A stretch of DNA of 60,974 nt from DRQF01 sp964559135 (GTDB lineage: Bacteria; Planctomycetota; GCA-002687715; DRQF01). Of the stretch, positions 25,375-33,682 are shown piece after piece. A program made the position numbers and the translations under genes. The stretch covers positions 1 to 60,974 of the forward strand of contig CAZLGG010000011.1 of assembly GCA_964559135.1 (NCBI GenBank). The letters run 5' to 3'. Every line of letters starts with the position of its first letter. The first letter of the stretch is position 1. Below the pieces are notes generated by a model. It was not told where the DNA came from. It saw only the letters and a list, made by a program, of their open reading frames with translations, and did no database searches.

Positions 25375-26790
25375 ATGATCCGCAACGGACTTCTCTACAT
25401 CTTGGTCTTGGCGGTGTCGGGGACCCTGGCGTGGGCTCTTTGGAGCCAATGGCGCACTCCCGAGAAGACCCTTCCCCTGGAGGGGATCGAGGATCCACTG
25501 TGGTATCGCACGGCGGACTTCGCGACGCGTCGTGCGGCTCTCGAGAAACGCTTGGACCTGATGACCTCGACCCGCATCGCGGCCGCGGATGTCGGCCCCA
25601 TCAAGGACGACGTCGCTCTTCTCTGCCGGGATCCGCGTCTCGTCGAGGTGGTCGTGCAGCGGTTCCGTGAGCGGAAGGATATCAATACGGCTCAGCTCTC
25701 CGCGTTCATGGAGATCTTTGCACGCGTCAAGAATCCGACATTCGCTCGGCTGCTTTCCGAAGGCATCCACCATCGTGAGTTCGAGCCTCGCATCAACGCT
25801 TTCGACGCCGCCTTGACGCAAGGAGATCCCGCCATCCTGGCGGACTTGCGCGCGGTGATGGGGGCTCAAGGCGGGTACTCGCTGCGTCGCGTCATCGAGG
25901 CCCTCGGCGCGATCGGCGGCGACGAAGCGCTGGATCTGGTGACACGGGCCATCGCAACCGGAGACCACGACGCCATTCTCCAGGGCATCACGACCTGCGT
26001 CGTCTACCATCTCAACCGCGCCATACCGATTCTCGAGCCTCTCATGAAGGATACGAGGAAGGACGTCGCGCTCACGGCGGCTTGGGGCCTGGTCTCCCTG
26101 GGATACTCCGGTGGATCGGAGGTCATTCGCCGATCTGCTCTCGATCGCGGCGTGGCGCCGGCGACGCGCGCCCAGGCGGTGGTTTTCTTGATCGAGACGG
26201 CGGGGGACACGGCGAGGGAGACGCTGCGCCGGCTTCGAGCCGATCCCGAGCCCAACGTGGCCTTCGAAGCTCGGCTGGGCCTCGTCAAACTGGGAGAGAA
26301 GACCGAGGTTCTGGAACTCGATCGTGCGTTGAAATCCAACGACCCGATAGAACGAGAGCAGGCGGCGACTGTTTGCGCGGCCTCGGGGCGCGACGAGGAC
26401 GTGGAGCGATTCCGCGCCGCGATGCCGTCCCTCCGAAGGGCTGAGATCGCTGCATTTCTCAACGCTCTGCCTCGCGGAAAGGCTCCCGCCGCGTTGCCCC
26501 TACTGGAAGAGCTCGCCTTGCCGGGTGGTCCCCATGAGCAGCTCGCGATCGCCCGATTCCACGAGTATGGAGACAAGGGCGTCGAGGCCATCGAGAGGCT
26601 TCTCGCGGGTCATCCCGAGGGGGAGCGCCTCGGATGGCTGATCAGCGCCCTCGGCTCGATCGGGACGCCTCGTGCCCGCGACGCCCTGTTGAAGATGAAC
26701 CCGCCGCGAAGCCGACGCCTCTGGCTCTATCTGCGGAAGAACGTAAGGGTCATCGACCTGGCGCTTCTCAAAAAGGGCATCTTTGAGTGA
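25375..26790 (+). CDS. Membrane-anchored HEAT-repeat protein
   Basis: A 471-residue protein with one N-terminal membrane helix (MIRNGLLYILVLAVSGTLAW) and an extended periplasmic helical solenoid. HEAT/PBS-like repeats run from about 110 to 450, e.g. RRVIEALGAIGGDEALDLVT, PLMKDTRKDVALTAAWGLVS and LGWLISALGSIGTPRARDAL. GAGGTGA before ATG 25375 supports this start over a GTG six bases earlier. Such repeats are protein-protein interaction scaffolds; the partner is unknown. The next gene starts inside its stop codon (GTGA). Confidence 0.8.
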   Translation: MIRNGLLYILVLAVSGTLAWALWSQWRTPEKTLPLEGIEDPLWYRTADFATRRAALEKRLDLMTSTRIAAADVGPIKDDVALLCRDPRLVEVVVQRFRERKDINTAQLSAFMEIFARVKNPTFARLLSEGIHHREFEPRINAFDAALTQGDPAILADLRAVMGAQGGYSLRRVIEALGAIGGDEALDLVTRAIATGDHDAILQGITTCVVYHLNRAIPILEPLMKDTRKDVALTAAWGLVSLGYSGGSEVIRRSALDRGVAPATRAQAVVFLIETAGDTARETLRRLRADPEPNVAFEARLGLVKLGEKTEVLELDRALKSNDPIEREQAATVCAASGRDEDVERFRAAMPSLRRAEIAAFLNALPRGKAPAALPLLEELALPGGPHEQLAIARFHEYGDKGVEAIERLLAGHPEGERLGWLISALGSIGTPRARDALLKMNPPRSRRLWLYLRKNVRVIDLALLKKGIFE

Positions 26791-27359
26791 TCGAGCGACG
26801 AGAGGTCGTCGTGGCCGCTCCAGCCGCTGAGGTGGGTTCTCGGCTCGCCCGTTTCCTCGATGATCTGGGATACGAAGTCACGCAGGAAGACCACGGACTA
26901 TCCGCTCGCCCACGAGGAGTGCTTTGGCCGTGGGGCGCTCGAAGTCGGTGGCCGGACCGCATCGTCTGCGGTTGGGCCACGGGGGAGCCCGAAGGGGACG
27001 GCGAGCCTCGGACGATTCTCTGCGTGTCCCTCCACCGGAGCGGCCGACGGCTCTCGGGGGGAATTCTGGTGCGCCTTTACCTCGAGGCTCTGGCCGACGC
27101 TCTCGTCGCGACGTCGGAGACCGGTGCCGCGGCCGACCCCGAGGAAAGGATTCGACCTCTCCACAATCTCGTCACGGCGACGATCTTACTGAACGTTCTG
27201 CTCGCATTCCTGTTGCTGTTCTTCCTGGGGACGGTCCTGGGGCTCTCCGTCGCCCAACGACTCCTCGCGGCAGGCGCCGTGGCCCTGTTGGACATGCTCG
27301 CTATCTCGAGCTTCGCCTCGTTGGTGATTCAGGGAACTCGGGGGTTCATGGGGCGATAG
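26787..27359 (+). CDS. Two-TM membrane protein of unknown function
   Basis: A 190-residue protein with a cytoplasmic N-terminal part (about 1-125) of mixed alpha/beta character (EVVVAAPAAEVGSRLARFLD, ILCVSLHRSGRRLSGGILV) and two closely spaced C-terminal membrane helices (about 130-152 and 157-180). The GTG start overlaps the previous stop as GTGA. The N-terminal part recalls small ligand- or lipid-binding folds but I cannot assign a family. Its last 14 bases overlap the end of the convergent GTPase gene. Confidence 0.7.
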   Translation: MIERREVVVAAPAAEVGSRLARFLDDLGYEVTQEDHGLSARPRGVLWPWGARSRWPDRIVCGWATGEPEGDGEPRTILCVSLHRSGRRLSGGILVRLYLEALADALVATSETGAAADPEERIRPLHNLVTATILLNVLLAFLLLFFLGTVLGLSVAQRLLAAGAVALLDMLAISSFASLVIQGTRGFMGR

Positions 27360-29082
27360 TCTCTTCCATCGCTCTCAGTCTTCGAGCGATGTCGTCGATG
27401 AGGGAGCGTTCCTCGGCCAGCCTGTGCTCCTCGATCTGAAGTTCCGGCGCGACGACGGATTCCAGCTCCTTCAAGACCTCGTCTTGGAACTCATCCTGAC
27501 GCATCGCACCCAGGACGCGTCGGCGCGCCTCCTTCGCGGCTCGGGCGCGGATGAACCCGAGGATGATCAGCAGGACGAGTGCCACGAATCCCGCCGAAAC
27601 GAGCAGGTGCGCGGCCCCCGTCATGCGGACGAGTCGCCACGACAGGCGCACGGGGAGTGTAGCGTTTCCCCCATCCGGATCGAGAATCTCCTCGAGGAGA
27701 GGTTGAATGAGAGGAAACCAGAGAATGATTCCCCAGATCACGGACTTCCGTACTCCCGAAGGCTTCGAGAGCGGTGAGTCGGAAAGGGGTTCAGGCGACA
27801 CCACCGCGAGGATCTTGGATTCGAGCCGTCGCATCGGACCATCCAGATCCGCCAGTTTCGACGGCACCGCACCGAGTCGAGGTGCGGGGACGAGGCTTCT
27901 GCGTTTGCGTCTTGCGAACAGAAGAGGAGTCAGGAGTGCGTCCAAAGGCTCGTTCGGCGATGAAACAACCTCGTCGGCTCTGGGCGCCAAATGCCGGAGT
28001 CGTCGGAGGTTGCCAGCAAGGCTTGCGAGAGGGGACAGCAAGAAAGCGAATTTCGGCAGGACGGGCCACGAGGCCAGGGTGTGTCGGTAGATGTCTCGCG
28101 TCAGAGAATCCACGAGGCGTCGCCTCCCGAGTCTCCTCTCCAGCGCATGATGCACCCGCTCGTCGTCCAGCAGCCTTCGAAGGTCCTCGCGGGTCGCCGC
28201 TCTTTCCTCCGCGATCTCGCGAATCCTCTCTTCGATCTTCAGTCGCGCCTGAGCTCTCTTCAATCGGTTTCGGGCAAGAGCCATGCGATTCGAGGACTTG
28301 ATCCGTTGAATCTCTCTTGCCGTGCGCTCTCGAAACAACGCCGTTTTGAACCCTGCGAACGCGTTTCCGGGGATGGCCGCGTCCGGATGAAGGGCCGAGA
28401 GAGTGAAACAATGGTCGTGGACGTCGGAAGATGCGAAAAGAGGCTCGATGACTTCCCTGACGCGGGAGCGAAAAGCCTCCTCGAGGCGGGCCGCCGCCCG
28501 GGTCGGATCCGCTTCAGCGATCTCGTCGACCTTGTTCAGGACGAAAAAGAGGTTCGACGGGTCGAGCGTGCGTGAATGTCGCTCCATCCAGTCCGAAAAG
28601 AGGCGATCCGCGTACTTGGTCAGCGATGTCATCCAGATGACGATATCGAGGAATGGCAGCACCGCCTCGACGACTTCCGCGTGCCGACCGATGAGCCCGT
28701 CCATATCGGGCAAGTCAAGCAGAACGAGGGAGCGGATCGTCTCGACGTCGTGGAGCCCCGGGGCCGTGGAGAGGTACGGACGGAGTGTGGGAACGCCCAG
28801 GAGAAGTTTCTCGTGATCGGCGTGGACGTAGGGAATGATGCGATCCGTCGTTGGCCGTCGCGAACCGCTGATCGTGACCTTGCGTCCCGCCAAGGCGTTG
28901 ACGAGGCTGCTCTTGCCCACTCCGGTGCCTCCGACGATCCCGACCAGGATGACGTCCGGAGGAATCTGTTCGTTTCCCGATCTCGGTGTGCCGGCCGCCT
29001 CGGACTCGGGCCCGGAGCCCGCACGCTCCTCCAGCCTGTCCAGCAGCGCTTCCGCCTCGAGGAGTTCGTCGTGAAGGCTCAC
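27346..29082 (-). CDS. Dynamin-like GTPase A (membrane-associated)
   Basis: A 578-residue GTPase with G1 GGTGVGKSS at 51-59, a switch-region threonine in RRPTTDR, G3 DLPDMDG at 123-129 and G4 NKVD at 183-186. A long charged helical region (about 265-330, KRAQARLKIEERIREIAEER) and two hydrophobic segments near 437-455 and 485-503 follow, then a final coiled coil. This order (GTPase, helical stalk, membrane paddle, helices) is that of bacterial dynamin-like or Era-like membrane GTPases. The GTG start overlaps the upstream GTPase gene as GTGA. It may remodel or stabilise membranes; that is inference from the family. Confidence 0.82.
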   Translation of the reverse strand: MSLHDELLEAEALLDRLEERAGSGPESEAAGTPRSGNEQIPPDVILVGIVGGTGVGKSSLVNALAGRKVTISGSRRPTTDRIIPYVHADHEKLLLGVPTLRPYLSTAPGLHDVETIRSLVLLDLPDMDGLIGRHAEVVEAVLPFLDIVIWMTSLTKYADRLFSDWMERHSRTLDPSNLFFVLNKVDEIAEADPTRAAARLEEAFRSRVREVIEPLFASSDVHDHCFTLSALHPDAAIPGNAFAGFKTALFRERTAREIQRIKSSNRMALARNRLKRAQARLKIEERIREIAEERAATREDLRRLLDDERVHHALERRLGRRRLVDSLTRDIYRHTLASWPVLPKFAFLLSPLASLAGNLRRLRHLAPRADEVVSSPNEPLDALLTPLLFARRKRRSLVPAPRLGAVPSKLADLDGPMRRLESKILAVVSPEPLSDSPLSKPSGVRKSVIWGIILWFPLIQPLLEEILDPDGGNATLPVRLSWRLVRMTGAAHLLVSAGFVALVLLIILGFIRARAAKEARRRVLGAMRQDEFQDEVLKELESVVAPELQIEEHRLAEERSLIDDIARRLRAMEETIAP

Positions 29083-30731
29083 CGATTACCCTCCGACGCG
29101 ATGAGTCGATCGAGAAAACGCGACGCCCTCGAGATGGCCGCGACCGTTTCCGCCCCGGGCGGCAATGACAGCAGTGCTTGGGCATAACGATGGCGCTGGA
29201 GTTGGCGTGCGGCCTCGAGTTCGGTCTGGAACCGAGTTCGGAATTCGTCCAGTTTTCGCTCGACGTCGCTCGTGAAGGCCGGGAGCCCCAAACCGCGCAG
29301 GAGTTCGTGGAGCAAAGGTGGGACGATGGCCATCGAAAGGGCCACCACGACGAGATCGAGAAGGAGGCCTCCGAACAGACTTCCGAGTCTCCCCAGGGGC
29401 CCCGAGGAGCGTCCTCGGGCCTCGGTCAGGGTCTCGATCATCTCCTGAGCCCAGGCGTGGATGTCGCTGCCGAGAGGGCGAAACGCTTCCCGGATCTCCG
29501 CATCGTCAAGTTCCGTCTCGGCTCCCGGATCCGATAGGAGGCGACGCCCTTCCGGGGTCGCCTGGAGGATCTCGCGAACCCGGACGCGATCGCGTTCGAT
29601 TCCCGTCATTCCCTGATCCGCGACACTGCCGATCACCTCATCGAGAGATGGGAGCAGAACGGGACGAATCGTGGTGAAGAGTCGGGCCGGGTTGCGAACC
29701 CATCCGGCGATCCTTCGGAAGACCGTTCGGTGAGAGTAGCGGAGGAAAAACCGACCTTCCTCTTCGATGCGTCCCAGATTCCTCAGCCGCTCCGCCGGAT
29801 GGAAGCTGGCAGGTTCGACATCAGTGGCAAGGATGGATTCGCCCAGTGCCCGCCGTGTGTGCAGGTCGCGTTGGAGCGGCGCGAGGATCTCCTCTGACAG
29901 ACGGACGGCGAGAACGTTCGTCAGGGCTGCTGCCCGGGACTCGCCGGAGTGTTCCTTCACGAATTGGCGAACACGACCCATGGTCGGCTCGTCGCTCACC
30001 TCTGACGAAGTGCAGCGATGCAATGAGACGACTTCCGGGGAAGTGATACCCAAGCCTCGCAGCTTGCCGGTGTAGTCTTCCCGCAGGCGATCCCCGTCTG
30101 TCGGATCGACCTTGTTGAGGACGAAGAGAGTGGGAATTCGCAGGTCGTTGATCTGCACCAGGAGATCCCGCACCGAGGCGTCCGCATAGCGCTCCGTCGA
30201 CGTGACCAGCACGAGACGATCGGCCCAGGGAAGGATGCGAAAAGTCACCTCTCGATTGGCGAGGACATGGGTGTCGTAGTCGGGAGCGTCGACGAGGACG
30301 AGGTCCGTGTCCACAGCTCCCGGAGATCGCAGGTAGGTCATCGTGGATTCGCGGCCACTTTCCCGATCGGAATCGGAGGACTGTTTCGCAAACGTCGGGA
30401 AGAGCAGTGGGTCATTGCGTTCGGAAGCGTTCAGGCCCGCGATGATTCCCCCGCGCGTCGATGGGCGCTCGACCGATGAGACGCGGGAAGCGTCCCGCTC
30501 GAGGAGCGTGTTGAAGATCGTCGACTTTCCTGCGCCGGAAGGCCCGACGATGAGGACGAAGCGCGGTGTGGCCCGTCGTTCCGCGTCATGCCGAAGCCTG
30601 GATCTCAAGGCCGCGGCCATCTCGGCCAATTCGCGAGCCCGCCCTTCCACTTCGGGAAGAAAGGGGACTGTGAGACCGGCAAGATGGGTGACGAGGGTCT
30701 TCAACTCTTCGATGCTGGGACTGGCCGTCAT
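29079..30731 (-). CDS. Dynamin-like GTPase B (membrane-associated)
   Basis: A 550-residue GTPase that differs from its neighbour but has the same plan: G1 GPSGAGKST at 63-71, a conserved threonine in RPSTRGG, G3 DAPDYDTH at 148-155, G4 NKVD at 206-209, a helical middle, a hydrophobic segment near 465-490 (LLLDLVVVALSMAIVPPLLH) and a C-terminal coiled coil. Residues 24-56 before the G domain form an amphipathic helix. The ATG at 30731 overlaps the stop of the preceding gene as ATGA. Two unlike dynamin-type GTPases side by side is the usual arrangement of bacterial dynamin pairs, which act as hetero-oligomers. Confidence 0.82.
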   Translation of the reverse strand: MTASPSIEELKTLVTHLAGLTVPFLPEVEGRARELAEMAAALRSRLRHDAERRATPRFVLIVGPSGAGKSTIFNTLLERDASRVSSVERPSTRGGIIAGLNASERNDPLLFPTFAKQSSDSDRESGRESTMTYLRSPGAVDTDLVLVDAPDYDTHVLANREVTFRILPWADRLVLVTSTERYADASVRDLLVQINDLRIPTLFVLNKVDPTDGDRLREDYTGKLRGLGITSPEVVSLHRCTSSEVSDEPTMGRVRQFVKEHSGESRAAALTNVLAVRLSEEILAPLQRDLHTRRALGESILATDVEPASFHPAERLRNLGRIEEEGRFFLRYSHRTVFRRIAGWVRNPARLFTTIRPVLLPSLDEVIGSVADQGMTGIERDRVRVREILQATPEGRRLLSDPGAETELDDAEIREAFRPLGSDIHAWAQEMIETLTEARGRSSGPLGRLGSLFGGLLLDLVVVALSMAIVPPLLHELLRGLGLPAFTSDVERKLDEFRTRFQTELEAARQLQRHRYAQALLSLPPGAETVAAISRASRFLDRLIASEGNR

Positions 30732-31339
30732 GGGGTCGATTCGTCCCGCCATCGGAGATGCTTCTGCCAACCGCGCGTCTTTCTGGCGAAGGGATAGGAC
30801 TTCTCGCTCGGCGGCTTCGCCAACCATGGGTCGGGGGGATGGGCGAGGCCTACGAAAAGGGGGATCGCGTGTCCCCACGATCGTAGTGAACCGAAGGAAT
30901 CCGCGACGAAGATACGTCGCCCCGGATCGCCCCACTCCTGAGGCCAGGCGTAGGCGATCCAGAAGCGCGGATTGAGCGTCACGTCCTTGACCGGCGGTTC
31001 GTCGTGGGGCTCTCCCAGGGAATCCGTCAGGGACACCCTGAAACAGTATCCATTGAGGAGCAGAATCCCGTCTTCGATCCTTCCGTGTCCATCGTCGAAG
31101 ACCGGTATGTCGAGGCGGCCCGAATCGAGGAGTTCATCGATGAACAAGGGGCGCACCGGAGGTCGTCCGGATTCCAGGTGTTCCTTCTCGATGCGCGCGA
31201 TGACAGCCAGACGCTCCTTGGCCCAGGCCTCGACATCGAGGGAGTCCCGAGCGTGGTCGCGGGCTCTCCAAATCCAGCCCAACGAAGCAACGATGAAAAG
31301 CACAGTGAGGGCCGAAGGGATCCAGGGCTTCGTCTCCAT
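30728..31339 (-). CDS. One-TM protein with pseudopilin/DUF2950-like domain
   Basis: A 203-residue protein with an N-terminal membrane helix (IPSALTVLFIVASLGWIW) and a periplasmic domain. The stretch LLNGYCFRVSL, then FWIAYAWPQEWGDPGRRIFV and ADSFGSLRSW resemble the C-terminal part of pseudopilin-like and DUF2950-like proteins (GY.F.., A.P..YG..G...F....G). It is first in the operon with the two GTPases and coupled to GTPase B by ATGA, so it may be their extracytoplasmic partner. The ATG at 31339 was preferred to a GTG two codons earlier. The family call is tentative. Confidence 0.62.
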   Translation of the reverse strand: METKPWIPSALTVLFIVASLGWIWRARDHARDSLDVEAWAKERLAVIARIEKEHLESGRPPVRPLFIDELLDSGRLDIPVFDDGHGRIEDGILLLNGYCFRVSLTDSLGEPHDEPPVKDVTLNPRFWIAYAWPQEWGDPGRRIFVADSFGSLRSWGHAIPLFVGLAHPPDPWLAKPPSEKSYPFARKTRGWQKHLRWRDESTP

Positions 31340-31530
31340 GCTCACACTCTAACCCAGGCGGGAGGGACTTCGAATCCCGGTGGGATCGAATGACGGTGCC
31401 AGATGGCCCCGAGGTTTGTCGGGGGAACCTCTGATTCCGTAAGGTCCGGCAACGGCTCGCGGGTGTTCGAACCGGTTACCGCCGCTTCGACGCCGCAGAA
31501 TCGCGGCCCATGACGAAAAGAGAGCGTCGC

Positions 31531-32790
31531 ATGAACGAAACCAAGAGTCTGGTCGCAGCGCGAAAGGTCGCCCGAGGGTTGCGAGACGCGGGCCGCGAGG
31601 TTTGGTTCGTGGGGGGGTGCGTACGGGACGACCTGCTGGGAAGGGAGCCCGCTGACTACGACCTCGTGACGTCGGCCCGTCCGGAGGAAGTGCAGAGGCT
31701 TTTTCCCCGCCATGTCGCCATCGGCAAGCAATTCGGCGTGATCGGGGTTCTCGAAGGTGGTTTGACCGTCGAAGTGGCGTCGTTTCGTACGGAAGCCGAG
31801 TACCGAGACGGTCGGCATCCCAGCGCCGTGGGACCGGCGACGGCGGAGGAGGATGTGCGTCGGCGCGACTTCACCATCAACGGTTTGCTGATGGACCCCT
31901 GGACACTCGAAGTCGTCGATCTCGTCGGGGGGAAGGCCGACCTCGAGGCGGGCGTCATCCGTTGTATCGGCGAACCCGCGGAGCGCTTCGCCGAAGATCA
32001 CCTGCGCATACTGCGCGCCGTTCGCTTCGCCGCCCGTCTGGACTTCGTCATCGAGGCGAAGACGGCCGCCGCGATCAAGGTTGCGGCTCCCGCTGCGGGG
32101 ACACCCAGCCCCGAGCGAGTGAAAGCCGAGCTCGAGCGGATGTGGACGGAGGGCGGAGCCGCCCGGGCTCTCCGCATGCTGCGAGACCTCGAGGTCTTGC
32201 CCCATGTCCTGCCCGAGTTGGGCGCAACGATGAGCCGCTCGCCGGAGGCTCGCTGGAACCCCGAGGGCGTCTCCTTCAAATCGGTCCTGGATCGGACCCA
32301 GGCCGTACTCGCGGCCGCCGAGGGGGAGGAGCTCAGCCCTTCCGTGGCGTGGGCGATCGTCCTGGACGATCTCGTCGACGGTTTTCCGGTTCCTCGATCT
32401 CGTGAGGCACGCCGCGTTCTCGAACGGCTTCACTCCAGCCGCGATCTCATGAACAAGGTGGAGGACCTGGTTCGCTGGAGAGATCGTCTGGTCTTCGCGA
32501 CCGACGTGAGTCGCGCACGGCGTCGGCTGGTGGGGGCTTTCCGAGGATTGGATGCTCTGATCGAGGTCCACCGGCTCGAGGGCGCCGTGGCGAGTTCGCG
32601 GCGACCCGAGAGAGAGTGGACCGCCCTCGCGAGGGCTCCGCTCCCTCCTCCTTCGGTGGATGGCCGCACCTTGATGGCCCAAGGTGTGGCTCCCGGCCCC
32701 GCGTTGGGCCGTGCCCTTCGTCGAGCGAGGTTCATCCAACTCGACGCGGCCGCGCCGCCTGCCGGCGGCGCCAAGTCTGAAGAATCATGA
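31531..32790 (+). CDS. CCA tRNA nucleotidyltransferase / poly(A) polymerase family protein
   Basis: Class II nucleotidyltransferase of 419 residues that adds or repairs the tRNA 3' CCA end (or adds A tails). Motif A GGCVRD at 28-33 with metal ligands in DYD at 42-44, RRRDFTING at 110-118 (motif C), FAEDHLRILRAVRFAARL (motif D) and a C-terminal GVAPGPALGRALRRAR segment typical of CCA enzymes. A recognisable HD domain is absent. The ATG at 31531 has AAGAGAG in front; an in-frame ATG at 31510 has no such site. CCA-adding, A-adding and poly(A) polymerase activities cannot be told apart by eye. Confidence 0.88.
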   Translation: MNETKSLVAARKVARGLRDAGREVWFVGGCVRDDLLGREPADYDLVTSARPEEVQRLFPRHVAIGKQFGVIGVLEGGLTVEVASFRTEAEYRDGRHPSAVGPATAEEDVRRRDFTINGLLMDPWTLEVVDLVGGKADLEAGVIRCIGEPAERFAEDHLRILRAVRFAARLDFVIEAKTAAAIKVAAPAAGTPSPERVKAELERMWTEGGAARALRMLRDLEVLPHVLPELGATMSRSPEARWNPEGVSFKSVLDRTQAVLAAAEGEELSPSVAWAIVLDDLVDGFPVPRSREARRVLERLHSSRDLMNKVEDLVRWRDRLVFATDVSRARRRLVGAFRGLDALIEVHRLEGAVASSRRPEREWTALARAPLPPPSVDGRTLMAQGVAPGPALGRALRRARFIQLDAAAPPAGGAKSEES

Positions 32791-33681
32791 ACCCCGCTGC
32801 GAGATGAGCCGGGCCGAGCCGTTGATTCCGGCGTAGAGAAGCACGCACACCGCGGCAAACCAGGGGCGTCCGGCACCGAGACAGATGAGCCCGTCGAAAA
32901 GGACGAGCGTGAACACGCCCCGTTTCACGGACAGGTCCACGCGTCCGCCCCGGAGCGGCGCCAAGACCCACAGTGCGAGCAACAGACCACAGGGAAGGAG
33001 CAACGGGACGTTCCCCGGAAATAGAAACGCAGGAGCGACGTAGAGCGAGGCCATGCCCACCGCGAGGGTCGGTACGAACCGTCCCGGGGACTCGAGCGTT
33101 GAGCCCCGCCCTTCGCGTTGGCTCATGGCCGTGAGACACGCCACGAGTAAACCGTATGCGAGAATCGCGAGGGTTGCACTTCCCGTGGGGATGGCGGGGC
33201 CGGAGACGATGAGGTAGCCCAAACCCATGGATTGGGCGCGGCAAAGACCCATGGCGACCGGCCCGACGAGGGTCCGCTCCGTGGAGAACACGTCGTAGAG
33301 GACGATGGCGCCCAGCAGACCCGCCGCCATCCCGAATTGCAGCGCTCGCGATGAGGCGGCAAGTGACCAGGCGACGAGGGCCGTTCCGACGCCGAGGAGA
33401 ACGATGGCTCCGACGAGGGCATGTCGGGGGAGAATCTCCCCCGAGGGGAGCGGACGATCTGGATGAAGGTTTCGATCCCGTTCCCGATCGCTCCAGTCGT
33501 TGAGGGCTATGCCCCCGGTGTAGAGGAACGCGAGAGCGGCCAGGCCGGCGGCCATGACCGACACACGCGGGAGGGTTGCGGCGCCGAGGGCACAGCCCGC
33601 AAGGAGGTCCCCCGCCGTGGAGAGGGCGTTGGGCAGTCTCACGAGTCTGAGCCACGGGACGAAGCGGCGTGGCCTCTTCAC
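32785..33681 (-). CDS. UbiA-family membrane prenyltransferase
   Basis: A 298-residue protein with about eight membrane helices. The first Asp-rich motif is NDWSDRERDR at 61-70, followed by NLHPDRPLPSG, and the second conserved region is YDVFSTERTLVGPVAMGLCR. Both are hallmarks of UbiA enzymes, which prenylate aromatic or polar acceptors. The acceptor is unknown; the EboC-like subgroup has a similar RPLPSG stretch, but no ebo genes are adjacent. The GTG start lies one base after the rseP stop, making it the third gene of the dxr operon; dxr supplies isoprenoid precursors, which fits. Six bases overlap the convergent CCA gene. Confidence 0.88.
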   Translation of the reverse strand: MKRPRRFVPWLRLVRLPNALSTAGDLLAGCALGAATLPRVSVMAAGLAALAFLYTGGIALNDWSDRERDRNLHPDRPLPSGEILPRHALVGAIVLLGVGTALVAWSLAASSRALQFGMAAGLLGAIVLYDVFSTERTLVGPVAMGLCRAQSMGLGYLIVSGPAIPTGSATLAILAYGLLVACLTAMSQREGRGSTLESPGRFVPTLAVGMASLYVAPAFLFPGNVPLLLPCGLLLALWVLAPLRGGRVDLSVKRGVFTLVLFDGLICLGAGRPWFAAVCVLLYAGINGSARLISQRGS

Positions 33682-33682
33682 G

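Noticed and set aside
31370..31395. GGGACTTCGAATCCC resembling a tRNA T-arm
   Set aside because: Neither the closing pairs nor an acceptor stem, D-arm or anticodon arm fit around it on either strand.
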